Of a DNA stretch of 64,000 bases, positions 44,040 through 52,626 are shown piece after piece. The notes below the pieces were generated by a model that saw only the letters and a program-made list of their open reading frames with translations, had not been told where the DNA came from and searched no databases. How positions within the stretch are numbered: position 1 is the stretch's first letter; every line of letters begins with the position of its first letter. The stretch comes from Sphaerisporangium album (GTDB lineage: Bacteria > Actinomycetota > Actinomycetes > Streptosporangiales > Streptosporangiaceae): NCBI RefSeq assembly GCF_003323745.1, contig NZ_QOIL01000019.1:62001-126000 (forward strand). The letters run 5' to 3'. The position numbers were made by a program, and so were the translations under genes.

Positions 44040-45321
44040 CTTCACCATCCGTGTGGACCAGAACAAGTACCTGCCCGCGGGGAGCCAGGAGGTCCACGGC
44101 ATCATCACGGTCGAGGCGAGCGGGCCGGTGCGGAGCGCCTCCGTGGCCGAGGCGGCCGAGGTCATCATCATCGACACGTCGGGCTCCATGTCCTACGGCA
44201 AGATCAACGACGCGCGCAAGGCCGCGCAGGCCGCCGTGGACACCCTGCGCGACGGCGTCCACTTCGCCGTGATCTCCGGCAACCACCAGGCCGAGGTGAT
44301 CTTCCCGGGCTCGGGGCGGCTCGCCCCTGCCGACTTCCACAGCCGGCAGGCCGCCAAGGAGGCCATCGCCCGCCTGCGCGCCGAGGGCGGCACCGCCATG
44401 GGCCGCTGGCTGCGCCGCGCCGCCGACCTGTTCAGCGCCCACCAGGCCGAGCACCCCGGCGCCATCCGGCACGCCATCCTGCTCACCGACGGCAAGAACG
44501 AGCACGAGCCGGCCCCCGAGTTCGACGCCAACCTCGCCTACTCCGCGGGCAAGTTCGTCTGCGACTGCCGCGGCGTCGGCACCGACTGGGTGGTCGCCGA
44601 GGTCCGCAGGATCGGCTCCACCCTGCTCGGCAGCGTGATGGACGTCCGCAGGCCCGAGGAGCTGGAGGCCGACTTCCGGGCGATGACCGAGGCCGCGATG
44701 GGCAAGACCGTCGCCGACATCGCGCTGCGGGTGTGGGCGCCCCGCGCGGCGAAGCTGAACTTCGTCAAGCAGGTCTCGCCCGCCCTGGAGGACCTGACCG
44801 GCCGCCGCACCGAGGTGGACGCGCTCACCGGCGACTACCCCACCGGCGCGTGGGGCGGCGAGACCCGCGAGTACCACGTCAGCGTCAGCGTGCCCCCGGG
44901 CAACGTCGGCCAGGAGATGCGCGCGGCCCTGGTCAAGCTCGTCCAGCCCGCCACCGGCGAGGTCATGGCCAGCGGGAACATCCTGGCCCAGTGGAGCGAC
45001 GACCCCGTCCAGTCCACGCGCATCAACCCCCGGGTCGCCCACTACACCGGGCAGCAGGAGCTCGCCTCGCTCATCCAGGAGGGCCTGCAGGCGCGCAACG
45101 ACGGCGACGTCGAGACCGCCACCGCCCGGCTCGGCAAGGCGCGCGGCATCGCCGAGCGGGCCGGGAACGAGGAGACCGCCAAGCTGCTCGACAAGGTCAT
45201 CGACGTCGACCCCGCGACGGGAACCGCCCGTCTCAAGCGTGTCGTTGACAAAGCGGATGAGATCGCACTCGACACCCGCTCCGTCCGAACCGTCCGCATG
45301 CGCAAGGACCCGGAGAGCTGA
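44032..45321 (+). CDS. VWA-domain protein of the pknG operon
   Basis: 429 residues from GTG 44032, just after GAAGGAGA and overlapping the phosphatase gene by 8 bases. A von Willebrand A domain has an intact MIDAS (DTSGSMS, residues 48-54; later Thr and Asp in GGTAMG and LLTDGKN). A beta-sandwich region and a helical C-terminus of TPR-like character (GLQARNDGDVETATARLGKA) follow. No signal peptide. It resembles TerY/YfbK-type cytoplasmic VWA proteins that accompany PP2C and kinases. Likely a metal-dependent protein-protein adaptor. Confidence 0.88.
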   Translation: MTDFTIRVDQNKYLPAGSQEVHGIITVEASGPVRSASVAEAAEVIIIDTSGSMSYGKINDARKAAQAAVDTLRDGVHFAVISGNHQAEVIFPGSGRLAPADFHSRQAAKEAIARLRAEGGTAMGRWLRRAADLFSAHQAEHPGAIRHAILLTDGKNEHEPAPEFDANLAYSAGKFVCDCRGVGTDWVVAEVRRIGSTLLGSVMDVRRPEELEADFRAMTEAAMGKTVADIALRVWAPRAAKLNFVKQVSPALEDLTGRRTEVDALTGDYPTGAWGGETREYHVSVSVPPGNVGQEMRAALVKLVQPATGEVMASGNILAQWSDDPVQSTRINPRVAHYTGQQELASLIQEGLQARNDGDVETATARLGKARGIAERAGNEETAKLLDKVIDVDPATGTARLKRVVDKADEIALDTRSVRTVRMRKDPES

Positions 45322-45324
45322 GCG

Positions 45325-46131
45325 ATGGCCATCTGCCCACAAGGGCACGAAAGCTCCGACGAGGAGTACTGCGACACCTGCGGAGCACGCATGACGGGCG
45401 CCCCCGCCGCGGGTGTGCCCGCGGCGCCGTCCGGGGGGCCGTCCGCGGCCCCCGGCGGCGAGGACGGCCCGTGCCCCGACTGCGGGGCTCCGCGCACCGG
45501 CCGGTTCTGCGAGAACTGCGGGTACGACTTCGTGCTCGGCGGGTCGGGCGCCGGTCCGTCCCAGGCCGTGCGTCCCGCCCCGCAGCCCACCGGCTCCTCC
45601 CCGCAGCCCGCGCCGTGGCAGCCCGCGCAGCCGTCCCAGTCCTGGCGGCCCGCCGAGCCGGGGTGGCAGCCGCCTGCGCCCTCGTCGTCGTACCGCACCG
45701 CGCAGCCGCCCGCGCCCGCCCCGGCCCCCGCGGGCGGCTGGGTCGCGGTGATCAACGCCGACCGCGCCCACTACGAGAGCATGATCGCCCAGGGCGGCCC
45801 CGACGCGGCCAGGGTCGCGTTCCCGCCCTACTGTCCCGAGCGCCGGGTGCCCCTGCGCGGGCCCGAGACGCGCATCGGCCGGCGCCGGCAGTCGCGGCCC
45901 ATGGTGCCCGAGATCGACCTGTCCGAGCCCCCCGAGGACCCTGGAGTGTCCCACCTGCACGCCGTGCTGCTCGCCCAGCCCGACGGGAGCTGGCAGATCG
46001 TCGACCCCGGCTCAGCCAACGGCACGCTGGTGAACGGCAAGATCATCGAGGTCAACGTGCCGGTCCCGCTCGAAGACGGCGACCGCGTCCACGTCGGCGC
46101 CTGGACTCTCCTCACCGTGCGGAAGGGCTGA
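45325..46131 (+). CDS. FHA-domain protein with N-terminal zinc ribbons
   Basis: 268 residues, ATG 45325, four bases after the VWA stop. Two zinc ribbons (CPQGH/CDTCG and CPDCG/CENCG) are followed by a Pro/Gln-rich linker of about 70 residues. The C-terminal FHA domain (about 178-268) has the phosphothreonine-binding motifs RIGRRRQ, SHLHA, SANGT and VNG. It presumably docks to phosphothreonine made by PknG. It is not GarA/OdhI, which lacks zinc ribbons and starts with an acidic Thr-Thr segment. Confidence 0.9.
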   Translation: MAICPQGHESSDEEYCDTCGARMTGAPAAGVPAAPSGGPSAAPGGEDGPCPDCGAPRTGRFCENCGYDFVLGGSGAGPSQAVRPAPQPTGSSPQPAPWQPAQPSQSWRPAEPGWQPPAPSSSYRTAQPPAPAPAPAGGWVAVINADRAHYESMIAQGGPDAARVAFPPYCPERRVPLRGPETRIGRRRQSRPMVPEIDLSEPPEDPGVSHLHAVLLAQPDGSWQIVDPGSANGTLVNGKIIEVNVPVPLEDGDRVHVGAWTLLTVRKG

Positions 46132-46132
46132 C

Positions 46133-47626
46133 ATGACGATCGCCGGTCCCCCCGCGGCGTCCGCCCCCGCGCCCGCCGCGCCCCCCGATCCCGCCCCGGC
46201 GCCCGGCCCCGTCGCCGTCCCGGTGCCGGGCTCCGTCGTCGGCTCGCCGTCGCTGCGCCGCGTCACCCGGGTGCGCACCGTGCCCGGCTGGATCCGCCTC
46301 CTCGCGGCCGTCGCCACGGCGACCGTGCTTCTGGTGTCCGGCGCGGTGGCCCTGTCCATCGGGCACGCCAGAGACGGGCTGCGGGCCATCGGCCACACCG
46401 CCGGCCCGCAGGTCGTCGCCACCGCCGACCTTTACTTCGCGCTCAGCGACATGGACGCGCAGGTCGCCGGCCTGCTGCTCACCGGCAGGGACGCCGGCTT
46501 CCAGGCGGGCCGCCAGGGCATGCTCGACCGCTACGAGCAGCGCCGCGCGCAGGCCGACCGGGCGGTGCTCCAGGCGGCCGACCTCGCGGGCGGCGACGCC
46601 ACCGGACAGACCACCGTACGCGCGCTGCTCGACGGGCTCGGCCGCTACGAGCGGCTCGCCGCCCGCGCCCTGCTGCTGGACGAGCAGGCGGGGCACGACG
46701 CCGGGCCGCCCCCGGCCGAGGTGCTCAAGGAGTACCGCGAGGCCACCGACCTGATGCGGCTCCAGTTGCTCCCCCAGGCCTACAACCTCACCCTCGACAG
46801 CGCCACCATCGTCCGTCACTCCTCCCTCGCCGAGCTGGACTCGGTGCGGACCGGGCGGCTGTGGGTCGGCCTCACCGGGCTGATCGCGCTCGCCGCGCTG
46901 GTCGCGCTCCAGGTCTTCCTGAGCCGTGGTTTCCGGCGCACGCTCAACCTGCCGCTGCTGGTCGCCACCGCCGTCGTCGGCGCGCTCACCCTCGCGGGCA
47001 TCGTCGTGCTGCAACACGAGGGCAACGCGCTCACCTCCGCCAAGGAGGACGGCTTCAACTCCGTCCTCGCGCTGTCCCGCGCCCGCGCCATCGGCAACAC
47101 CCTGCACGGCGACGAGATCCGGTACCTGCTGGACCCGCAGCGGGCCGACACCTACGAGCAGGTGTACCTCGACAAGTCGCAGGCCGTTCTCTACGTGCCC
47201 GGCGGCAACCTGGACAAGTACTACACCGCCCTGGACTCGGCGGTGGCCGCCTATCCCGGCAAGGTCACCTTCCTCGGGTTCTACGGCACGGAGGCCTCCG
47301 GCGGCAGCCTTCCCGGGCAGGAGGCCGCCGTCGCCCGGGTGCTGCGTCTCTACCAGGCGTTCCAGCGCAACGACCGGCAGATACGCCAGACGGCCACCTC
47401 CGGGGCGCGCCGCGACGCCGTGGGCAAGGTCATGGGACCGGCCTTCGGCGACTACGACGAGGCGCTGGTCAAGCTGACCGGCCTGCACCGCAAGGCGTTC
47501 GACGACGCCGTGGCCGACGGCGACCGCGCCCTCGGCGGGTGGGACTGGCTGCCTCCCGCCGCCGCGCTGCTCGCCATCGTGCTGGTCCTCGTCGGTGTCC
47601 GGCCCCGGCTCGCCGAGTACCGCTGA
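46133..47626 (+). CDS. glnX: GlnX-like multi-pass membrane sensor protein
   Basis: 497 residues, ATG 46133. A cytoplasmic Pro/Ala-rich head is followed by membrane helices near 52-72 (LLAAVATATVLLVSGAVALS), 243-262 (LWVGLTGLIALAALVALQVF region), 275-297 (LLVATAVVGALTLAGIVVLQ) and 468-487 (PPAAALLAIVLVLVGVRP), with two extracytoplasmic helical domains between them. This matches GlnX, which receives the ligand state of GlnH and signals to PknG. The order pknG-...-glnX-glnH supports the call; sequence alone would only say membrane sensor. Confidence 0.75.
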   Translation: MTIAGPPAASAPAPAAPPDPAPAPGPVAVPVPGSVVGSPSLRRVTRVRTVPGWIRLLAAVATATVLLVSGAVALSIGHARDGLRAIGHTAGPQVVATADLYFALSDMDAQVAGLLLTGRDAGFQAGRQGMLDRYEQRRAQADRAVLQAADLAGGDATGQTTVRALLDGLGRYERLAARALLLDEQAGHDAGPPPAEVLKEYREATDLMRLQLLPQAYNLTLDSATIVRHSSLAELDSVRTGRLWVGLTGLIALAALVALQVFLSRGFRRTLNLPLLVATAVVGALTLAGIVVLQHEGNALTSAKEDGFNSVLALSRARAIGNTLHGDEIRYLLDPQRADTYEQVYLDKSQAVLYVPGGNLDKYYTALDSAVAAYPGKVTFLGFYGTEASGGSLPGQEAAVARVLRLYQAFQRNDRQIRQTATSGARRDAVGKVMGPAFGDYDEALVKLTGLHRKAFDDAVADGDRALGGWDWLPPAAALLAIVLVLVGVRPRLAEYR

Positions 47627-47639
47627 AGGGAACGTATCG

Positions 47640-48482
47640 ATGCTCACGCTCATCCGGACGCGCGGCCCTCTGGGCAGGGCCGGTCGCCCGCGCCGCGCCG
47701 CCGCCGTCGCGCTCGCCGTGGCGGCGGCGGTCCCCCTCGCCGCGTCCTGCGCCGCCGGCACGTCGGTCCTCGACAAGGACGCCCTCGTCGTCGGGGTCAA
47801 GAAGGACCAGCCCGGTCTCGGCATGCTGGTGTCGGGGAGGTTCGAGGGTTTCGACGTCGACGTCGCGAACTACGTCGCCGCCAAGCTCGGCAAGCGGGCG
47901 AACTTCGTCCCGGTGACGTCGGGGGAGCGAGAGAAGGCGCTCATCGACGGCAGGGTCGACCTGATCTTCGCCACCTACTCGATCACCCCCGAGCGCAAGA
48001 CCAAGGTCGGGTTCGGCGGCCCCTACTACGTCGCCCACCAGGACACCCTCGTGCGCACCGGGCAGGCGCGGATCGACAACGTCCGCGACCTGCGCGGCCG
48101 CAAGCTGTGCCAGGTGACCGGGTCCAACTCCTGGAAGCGGGTGAAGGAGGAGCGCAAGGTCCCCGTCGCCCTGGTGCCGTCGGAGTCCTACAGCGAGTGC
48201 GTCAAGGACCTGCGGTCGGGGAAGGTGGACGCGGTCTCGACCGACGATCTGATCCTCGCGGGGTTTGCGACCCCCGGCACCGCGATCGTCAACGCGCCGT
48301 TCAGCGACGAGAAGTACGGCGTGGGCATCCGCAGCGGCGACATCGACGGCTGCGAGGCGGTGAACAAGGCCCTCACCGAGATGTACCAGGACGGCACGGC
48401 CAAGAAGCTGCTGCAGAAGTGGTTCGCCAAGTCCGGGCTGGCTCTCACGTTCAGCGTGCCGCAGTTCGAGGGCTGCGGCTGA
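47640..48482 (+). CDS. glnH: GlnH-like solute-binding lipoprotein
   Basis: 280 residues from ATG 47640 with GAAGGGA seven bases upstream. A basic N-terminus and Ala/Val stretch end in LAASC, a lipobox. The mature part is a type II (polar amino acid) binding protein: LVVGVKKDQPGLGML, FDVDVANYVAAKLG, VDLIFATYSITPERK, LCQVTGSNSW, and a closing YQDGTAKKLLQKWFAKSG. No permease or ATPase gene is nearby, as expected for a receptor-type GlnH that works with GlnX rather than in transport. Asp or Glu is the likely ligand by analogy. Confidence 0.85.
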   Translation: MLTLIRTRGPLGRAGRPRRAAAVALAVAAAVPLAASCAAGTSVLDKDALVVGVKKDQPGLGMLVSGRFEGFDVDVANYVAAKLGKRANFVPVTSGEREKALIDGRVDLIFATYSITPERKTKVGFGGPYYVAHQDTLVRTGQARIDNVRDLRGRKLCQVTGSNSWKRVKEERKVPVALVPSESYSECVKDLRSGKVDAVSTDDLILAGFATPGTAIVNAPFSDEKYGVGIRSGDIDGCEAVNKALTEMYQDGTAKKLLQKWFAKSGLALTFSVPQFEGCG

Positions 48483-48514
48483 CGATCCCCTGACGGAGGC
48501 GGAGGGCGTCCGCG

Positions 48515-48571
48515 CCGGACGTTCCGACGCGCCGTAGGCGGCGCGCGGCGTCGCGGCGCGCGCGTCCGGCG
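48515..48571 (+). terminator. Large GC stem-loop after the pknG operon
   Basis: GCCGGACG (48515-48522) pairs with CGTCCGGC (48564-48571), and the enclosed stretch can form further CGCGCCG / CGGCGCG stems. It starts 32 bases after the glnH-like stop. A likely end of the operon. Confidence 0.45.
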
Positions 48572-48633
48572 GTTCCTGACGCGTCCAGTGGGTCCGCCTT
48601 CATGAAATTCCGTGAACATGGTAACCGGTTTGT

Positions 48634-48707
48634 CCGCTGGACTAGCGGGACATACTGCGAAGACGGCTATATTACGCCCTGAACAACCGCACGTTTGTTC
48701 ATGAACA
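48634..48707 (+). promoter_or_regulatory. Promoter and operator candidates of the amidohydrolase gene
   Basis: An imperfect inverted repeat CCGCT-GGACT-AGCGG (48634-48648), a -10-like TATATT (48668-48673) and a perfect 12-base palindrome TGTTCATGAACA (48696-48707) lie in this order before the amidohydrolase start. The palindrome would sit just downstream of the transcription start, fitting a repressor site. Confidence 0.4.
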
Positions 48708-48737
48708 TTCGGGTTTCTCAGGGATCGGGGCCGGCCG

Positions 48738-49973
48738 ATGGGCGACAAGGTCATCGTCAACTGCACGGTGGTCGACGGCAGGACGGCCGAGGGCGGCGCC
48801 CCCGTTCCCGATGCGGCCGTCCTGATCCGTGGCGAGCGGATCGCCGCCGCCGGGCCGCTCGCCGAGGTCATGCCCCAGGCGTCCGAGGCCACGGTGATCG
48901 ACCTGGGCGGCGCCTACGTCACGCCCGGCCTCGTCAACATGCACACCCACCTCTCGCTGTCGCTCCCCGGGGCCGAGGGGGAAGGCGTCAAGGCCATGGG
49001 CCCGCACGACCTGGCCCTCTACATGGCCGACGGCGCCCGCCGCACGCTCGCCTGCGGCGTCACCACCGTCAGGTGCGTCGCCGAGAAGGACCACGCCGAC
49101 TTCGCGCTGCGCCGCGCGATCGACGCCGGCCGCGTCCCCGGGCCGCGCGTCTTCACCGCGGGGCGTGCCCTGGTCTGCACCGGCGGGCACGGGCACGAGG
49201 GCACCGACACCCTCGAATGCGACGGCCCCGCCGAGTTCCGCCGGGGCGTCCGCGCCCAGATCAAGGCGGGCGCCGACCTGATCAAGCTCATGATCTCCGG
49301 CGGCATCGCGGGCGAGAACGAGCGCATCGACACCCCGCAGCTGTCCGCAGACGAGATGGCCGCGGTGCTGGAGACGGCGCACGCCTGGGGACGCAAGGTC
49401 ACCGCGCACGCCGGCCCGGCGACCGTCATCGCCGAGGCCGTCGCGCTGGGGCTCGACTGCGTGGAGCACGGCTACGAGCTCACCCCCGAGGTCGCCGCCG
49501 CCATGGCCGCGCGCGGCACCGCCCTCGTGCCCACCCTGCTCGTCACGCGCTGCGCGGACTTCTTCGAGGAGCTCGGCGTCCCCGCCTGGATGCGCGCCCG
49601 CTCGCTCGGGGCGGGCCCCCGCCACCTGGAGAGCTACGCCATGGCCCTGGACGCGGGCGTCACCGTCCTGCTCGGGAGCGACATGCCGCCGTTCTGGCCG
49701 TTCGAGGGCACCAACGCCACGGTCAGGGAACTGGAGCACATGTCCGAGGCGGGCCTCGGCCCCGCCCGTGCCCTCCACGCCGCGACGCTCGGCCCGGCCC
49801 GCTGGCTCGGCGCCGACGCCGACCTCGGCACCGTCGAAGCCGGCAGGTACGCCGACCTCGTCGCCACGGACACCGACCCCCTCGCCTCCGCCTCGGCCTT
49901 CCGCACGGTGAGATGGGTGATGAAGGGCGGCGCCGTCGTCCGCGACGACGCGGCCGTCCCGTCCCTCGCATGA
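48738..49973 (+). CDS. Metal-dependent amidohydrolase (imidazolonepropionase/prolidase-like)
   Basis: 411 residues from ATG 48738 (weak ribosome binding site). The amidohydrolase superfamily motifs are visible: VTPGLVNMHTHLSLS (metal HxH), the carboxylated-Lys segment GADLIKLMISGG, KVTAHAG and CVEHGYE histidines, and the final metal Asp in LGSDMPPFW. An insertion GHGHEGTDTLEC follows the first barrel strands. It groups with the Xaa-Pro dipeptidase/organophosphate-amidase branch, whose substrates vary. It leads a run of genes that includes the LLM oxidoreductase and the kynurenine-type hydrolase. Confidence 0.85.
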   Translation: MGDKVIVNCTVVDGRTAEGGAPVPDAAVLIRGERIAAAGPLAEVMPQASEATVIDLGGAYVTPGLVNMHTHLSLSLPGAEGEGVKAMGPHDLALYMADGARRTLACGVTTVRCVAEKDHADFALRRAIDAGRVPGPRVFTAGRALVCTGGHGHEGTDTLECDGPAEFRRGVRAQIKAGADLIKLMISGGIAGENERIDTPQLSADEMAAVLETAHAWGRKVTAHAGPATVIAEAVALGLDCVEHGYELTPEVAAAMAARGTALVPTLLVTRCADFFEELGVPAWMRARSLGAGPRHLESYAMALDAGVTVLLGSDMPPFWPFEGTNATVRELEHMSEAGLGPARALHAATLGPARWLGADADLGTVEAGRYADLVATDTDPLASASAFRTVRWVMKGGAVVRDDAAVPSLA

Positions 49974-50005
49974 CCGCCGCTGGACACGACCGACAGGAGA
50001 CCGCA

Positions 50006-50434
50006 GTGAACGACGCGGGAGACGTCCGGGAACCCGGGGAGGCCGCGAGCCTCGCGGACGCGGACCCGGGGCGGACCGGGGACCTCCAGGAGCCCGGGGA
50101 GTCCGGGGAGTCCGGGGAGTCCGGGGACATGGAGCTGTACGACCTGCGGGTCGTCGTGGACCGGATCGAGGGCAGGTCGGTGTGCGGCATGGCGACCGGC
50201 GACCACTTCACGCTGGAGCGCAGCGCCCACCTGCGCCTGCCCGACGGCAGGCACTTCTGCGTGTACGCCCTCGCCGCCGTGCTGCCCTTCCTCGCGGCCA
50301 AGCAGCGCGACCTCGCCTCCGGCGACTGGCTCGCCAAGGACGCGCTGTTCGCCTGCCCGGACCCCGAGGAACGCCTGATCATGCGCGTCGAGCGCACGGG
50401 CCGCCGCCGCATGAACTCCGCCGACCTGACCTGA
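50006..50434 (+). CDS. TIGR04076 family protein
   Basis: 142 residues from GTG 50006, six bases after CAGGAGA; an ATG at 49970 overlapping the amidohydrolase stop (ATGA) is also possible. The first 40 residues are Glu/Gly/Asp-rich with GESGESGESG from a 9-bp DNA repeat. From residue 43 the TIGR04076 pattern is clear: YDLRVVVDRIEGR, CGMATGDHFTLE, FCVYALAAVLPFLAAKQRDL, WLAKDALFACPDPEERLIMRVER. The family is small and uncharacterised, with conserved Cys residues. Likely co-transcribed with neighbours. Confidence 0.8.
   Translation: MNDAGDVREPGEAASLADADPGRTGDLQEPGESGESGESGDMELYDLRVVVDRIEGRSVCGMATGDHFTLERSAHLRLPDGRHFCVYALAAVLPFLAAKQRDLASGDWLAKDALFACPDPEERLIMRVERTGRRRMNSADLT
50096..50122 (+). repeat. 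Three tandem copies of a 9-bp repeat
   Basis: GGGGAGTCC repeated exactly three times, in frame in the acidic N-terminus of the TIGR04076 protein, with a partial fourth copy. Confidence 0.85.
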
Positions 50435-50450
50435 GACGGGAGCTTCGGAA

Positions 50451-51452
50451 ATGACCGCCGCCGAGATCGGCCTCGGGCTGCAGAGCGACAAGCGCGCCGG
50501 TGACTACGCGCGGCTCGCGCGCCGGGCCGAGGTGCACGGGTTCGACGTGGTCAGCGTCTTCGGCGACCTGATGTACCAGCCGCCCGTCTTCCCGCTGCTG
50601 GAGATGGCCGCCGCCACCCGGCGCGTCCGGCTCGGCGCCGCCTGCCTCAACCCGTACTCGCTCGCGCCGTACGAGATCGCCGGGCAGGTCGCGGCCCTCG
50701 ACCTCGCCTCGGACGGGCGCGCGTACCTGGGCCTGGCGCGCGGGACCTGGCTCGGCGCGGTCGGCATCCCCCAGCCCCGCCCGCTCACCGCCCTCGCCGA
50801 GGCGGCCGAGGTCGTCTACCGGCTGCTCGGGGGAGACGACGGCGGCTTCGAGGGCGAGATGTTCCGCCTCGAACCGGGCACGCGGCTGCGCTACCCCGTG
50901 CGGCGCCCCCGGCCGCCGCTGCTGCTCGGCGCGTGGGGCCCCAAGGGGGCGGCGCTGGCCGGGCGGATCGCGGACGAGATCAAGGTCGGCGGCAGCGCGA
51001 ACCCGGCGATGGTCCCGGTGATCCGCGAACGGGTGCGCGCCGGTGCCGTCCCGGCCGGGCGCGACCCCGGCGACGTCGGCATCGTGCTCGGCGCGGTCAC
51101 GGTCGTCGACAGAGACGGAGCCGCCGCCCGCGCGCGAGCCCGCACGGAGGTCGCGATGTACCTCGCGGTGGTCGCGGACCTGGACCCGACGGCCGACGTC
51201 CCCGCGGACCTGCTCGCCCGCGTCAAAGCCCTGGTCGCCTCGGGGGAGGACCGCGCCGCCGGGGCGCTGATCCCCGACGACGTCCTCGACCTGTTCGCCT
51301 TCTCCGGCACCCCCGGCCAGGTGGCCGCGCAGGCGCGGGCGCTGCTCGACGCCGGCGTCCGCCGGGTCGAGTTCGGCACGCCGCACGGTCTCACCGACGA
51401 CGAGGGGGTCGACCTCCTCGGAACGGCCGTCCTGCCGATGCTGCGCGAGTAG
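50451..51452 (+). CDS. LLM-class flavin-dependent oxidoreductase (probably F420-dependent)
   Basis: 333 residues from ATG 50451 with GGGAG about 12 bases upstream. A bacterial-luciferase-like TIM barrel: EIGLGLQSDKRAGDYARLAR, ARRAEVHGFDVVSVFGDLM, RRVRLGAACLNPYSLAP, DLASDGRAYLGLARG, and LLLGAWGPKGAALAGRIADE. It looks like the 5,10-methylene-tetrahydromethanopterin-reductase branch, which in actinomycetes uses cofactor F420. Substrate unknown. Its position next to the formamidase-like gene may indicate a role in modifying tryptophan-derived compounds; this is inference. Confidence 0.85.
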   Translation: MTAAEIGLGLQSDKRAGDYARLARRAEVHGFDVVSVFGDLMYQPPVFPLLEMAAATRRVRLGAACLNPYSLAPYEIAGQVAALDLASDGRAYLGLARGTWLGAVGIPQPRPLTALAEAAEVVYRLLGGDDGGFEGEMFRLEPGTRLRYPVRRPRPPLLLGAWGPKGAALAGRIADEIKVGGSANPAMVPVIRERVRAGAVPAGRDPGDVGIVLGAVTVVDRDGAAARARARTEVAMYLAVVADLDPTADVPADLLARVKALVASGEDRAAGALIPDDVLDLFAFSGTPGQVAAQARALLDAGVRRVEFGTPHGLTDDEGVDLLGTAVLPMLRE

Positions 51453-51494
51453 CCGGGGGTAGGTTCGCGAGCAGATGGTGGACGGAGGTGCGGT

Positions 51495-52613
51495 GTGCGC
51501 GTGCTCGTTGTGGCCGGGCCGGGGCTGGTGGCCGACGCGCGGCTGCTCAGGGAGGTCGCCGGGGCCGAGGCGGCCGCGCTCGGGGTTCCCGCGCGGTTCG
51601 CGGTCGCGGGCGACGCCGCGGCGCTGGAGGCCGAGCTGGGCGCGACCTCGGGAGACTGCGCGGTCGTCGTCCTGCCGGGGCCGCACCCGGACGTCCGAGC
51701 GCTCATGGGGCTGCCCGCCGCGTACGCGCCGCGTACGGTGTGGCTCGACCTGGAGCGCACGGGTCCGGTCCCGGTGGCCGGAGGGGCGGCGCACCAGCAG
51801 GGACGCGGCGTCGGCGGGCTGATCTGGGCGATCCGCCACGCGGTGCACCGGCTGAGATGGCCCGCGCGCCGGATCGCGTACGGCCCCCACCCCGACCAGT
51901 GGGCGGAGCTGCGCCTTCCCGCGCCGCCGGCGCGTTCGCCCGTGCCGGTCACGGTGCCGGTCGTGGCGCCGGTCGTGGTGCTGGTCCACGGTGGCTACTG
52001 GCGGTCGGTCTGGGGCGCCGACCTCATGGACGCGCTCGCCGTCGATCTCGCGCGCCGGGGCCTCGCGTCCTGGAACCTCGAATACCGCCGCCCCGACCTG
52101 CACGGCTGGGACGCCACCACCGCCGACGTGGCCGCGGGCATCGCCGCGCTGCGGTCCATGGACGTTCCGGTGGACCTCGGCAGGGTCGCCGTGGCCGGTC
52201 ACTCGGCGGGCGGGCAGCTCGCCCTGCGCGCGGCGGCCGACGCCGGGGGAGCGATCGCGGTCGCCGTCTCGCTGGCCGGGGTGCTGGACCTGGTGGAGGG
52301 GCACAGGCGGCACATGAGCTCGGGGGCCGTCGCCGGCGCGCTCGGCGGGACGCCGGAGGAGCTTCCCGAGGTGTACGCCGCCGCGAGCCCGCTGGGGCGG
52401 CTGCCGCTCGGAGTGCCGCACCTGGTCGTCCAGGGCGCGTCCGACGACCCCGACCTCGTGGACATGGCCCGCAGGTACGCGGCCGCCGCGGGCGGCGAGG
52501 CCCTCTACATCGAACGCCCGGGCGACCACTGGTCGGTCATAGACCCGTCCGCGCCGATCTGCGCGCACACGGCCCGCGACCTGACCGCCCGGCTCGCCTC
52601 CGCCCGCGGCTGA
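51495..52613 (+). CDS. Fusion of a degenerate type II dehydroquinase-like domain with a kynurenine-formamidase-like hydrolase
   Basis: 372 residues from GTG 51495, right after GGAGGTG. Residues 1 to about 125 look like a type II dehydroquinase fold (VRVLVVAGPGL start, CAVVVLPGPHPDV, and a closing QGRGVGGLIWAIRHAV helix), but the catalytic Asn-Gly-Pro-Asn, Tyr and Arg/His motifs are missing, so it is probably inactive. From about 130 the alpha/beta hydrolase begins, with HGGYW (165-169, the arylformamidase oxyanion motif), nucleophile Ser237 in GHSAGG and a late GDHW His. With tryptophan 2,3-dioxygenase encoded 600 bases away, hydrolysis of N-formylkynurenine is the best guess. Confidence 0.75.
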   Translation: MRVLVVAGPGLVADARLLREVAGAEAAALGVPARFAVAGDAAALEAELGATSGDCAVVVLPGPHPDVRALMGLPAAYAPRTVWLDLERTGPVPVAGGAAHQQGRGVGGLIWAIRHAVHRLRWPARRIAYGPHPDQWAELRLPAPPARSPVPVTVPVVAPVVVLVHGGYWRSVWGADLMDALAVDLARRGLASWNLEYRRPDLHGWDATTADVAAGIAALRSMDVPVDLGRVAVAGHSAGGQLALRAAADAGGAIAVAVSLAGVLDLVEGHRRHMSSGAVAGALGGTPEELPEVYAAASPLGRLPLGVPHLVVQGASDDPDLVDMARRYAAAAGGEALYIERPGDHWSVIDPSAPICAHTARDLTARLASARG

Positions 52614-52626
52614 ACGGCGCGGTCGG

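Noticed and set aside
45325-46131. GarA/OdhI orthologue
   Set aside because: The FHA protein carries zinc ribbons and a long linker and lacks the acidic Thr-Thr N-terminus of GarA/OdhI.
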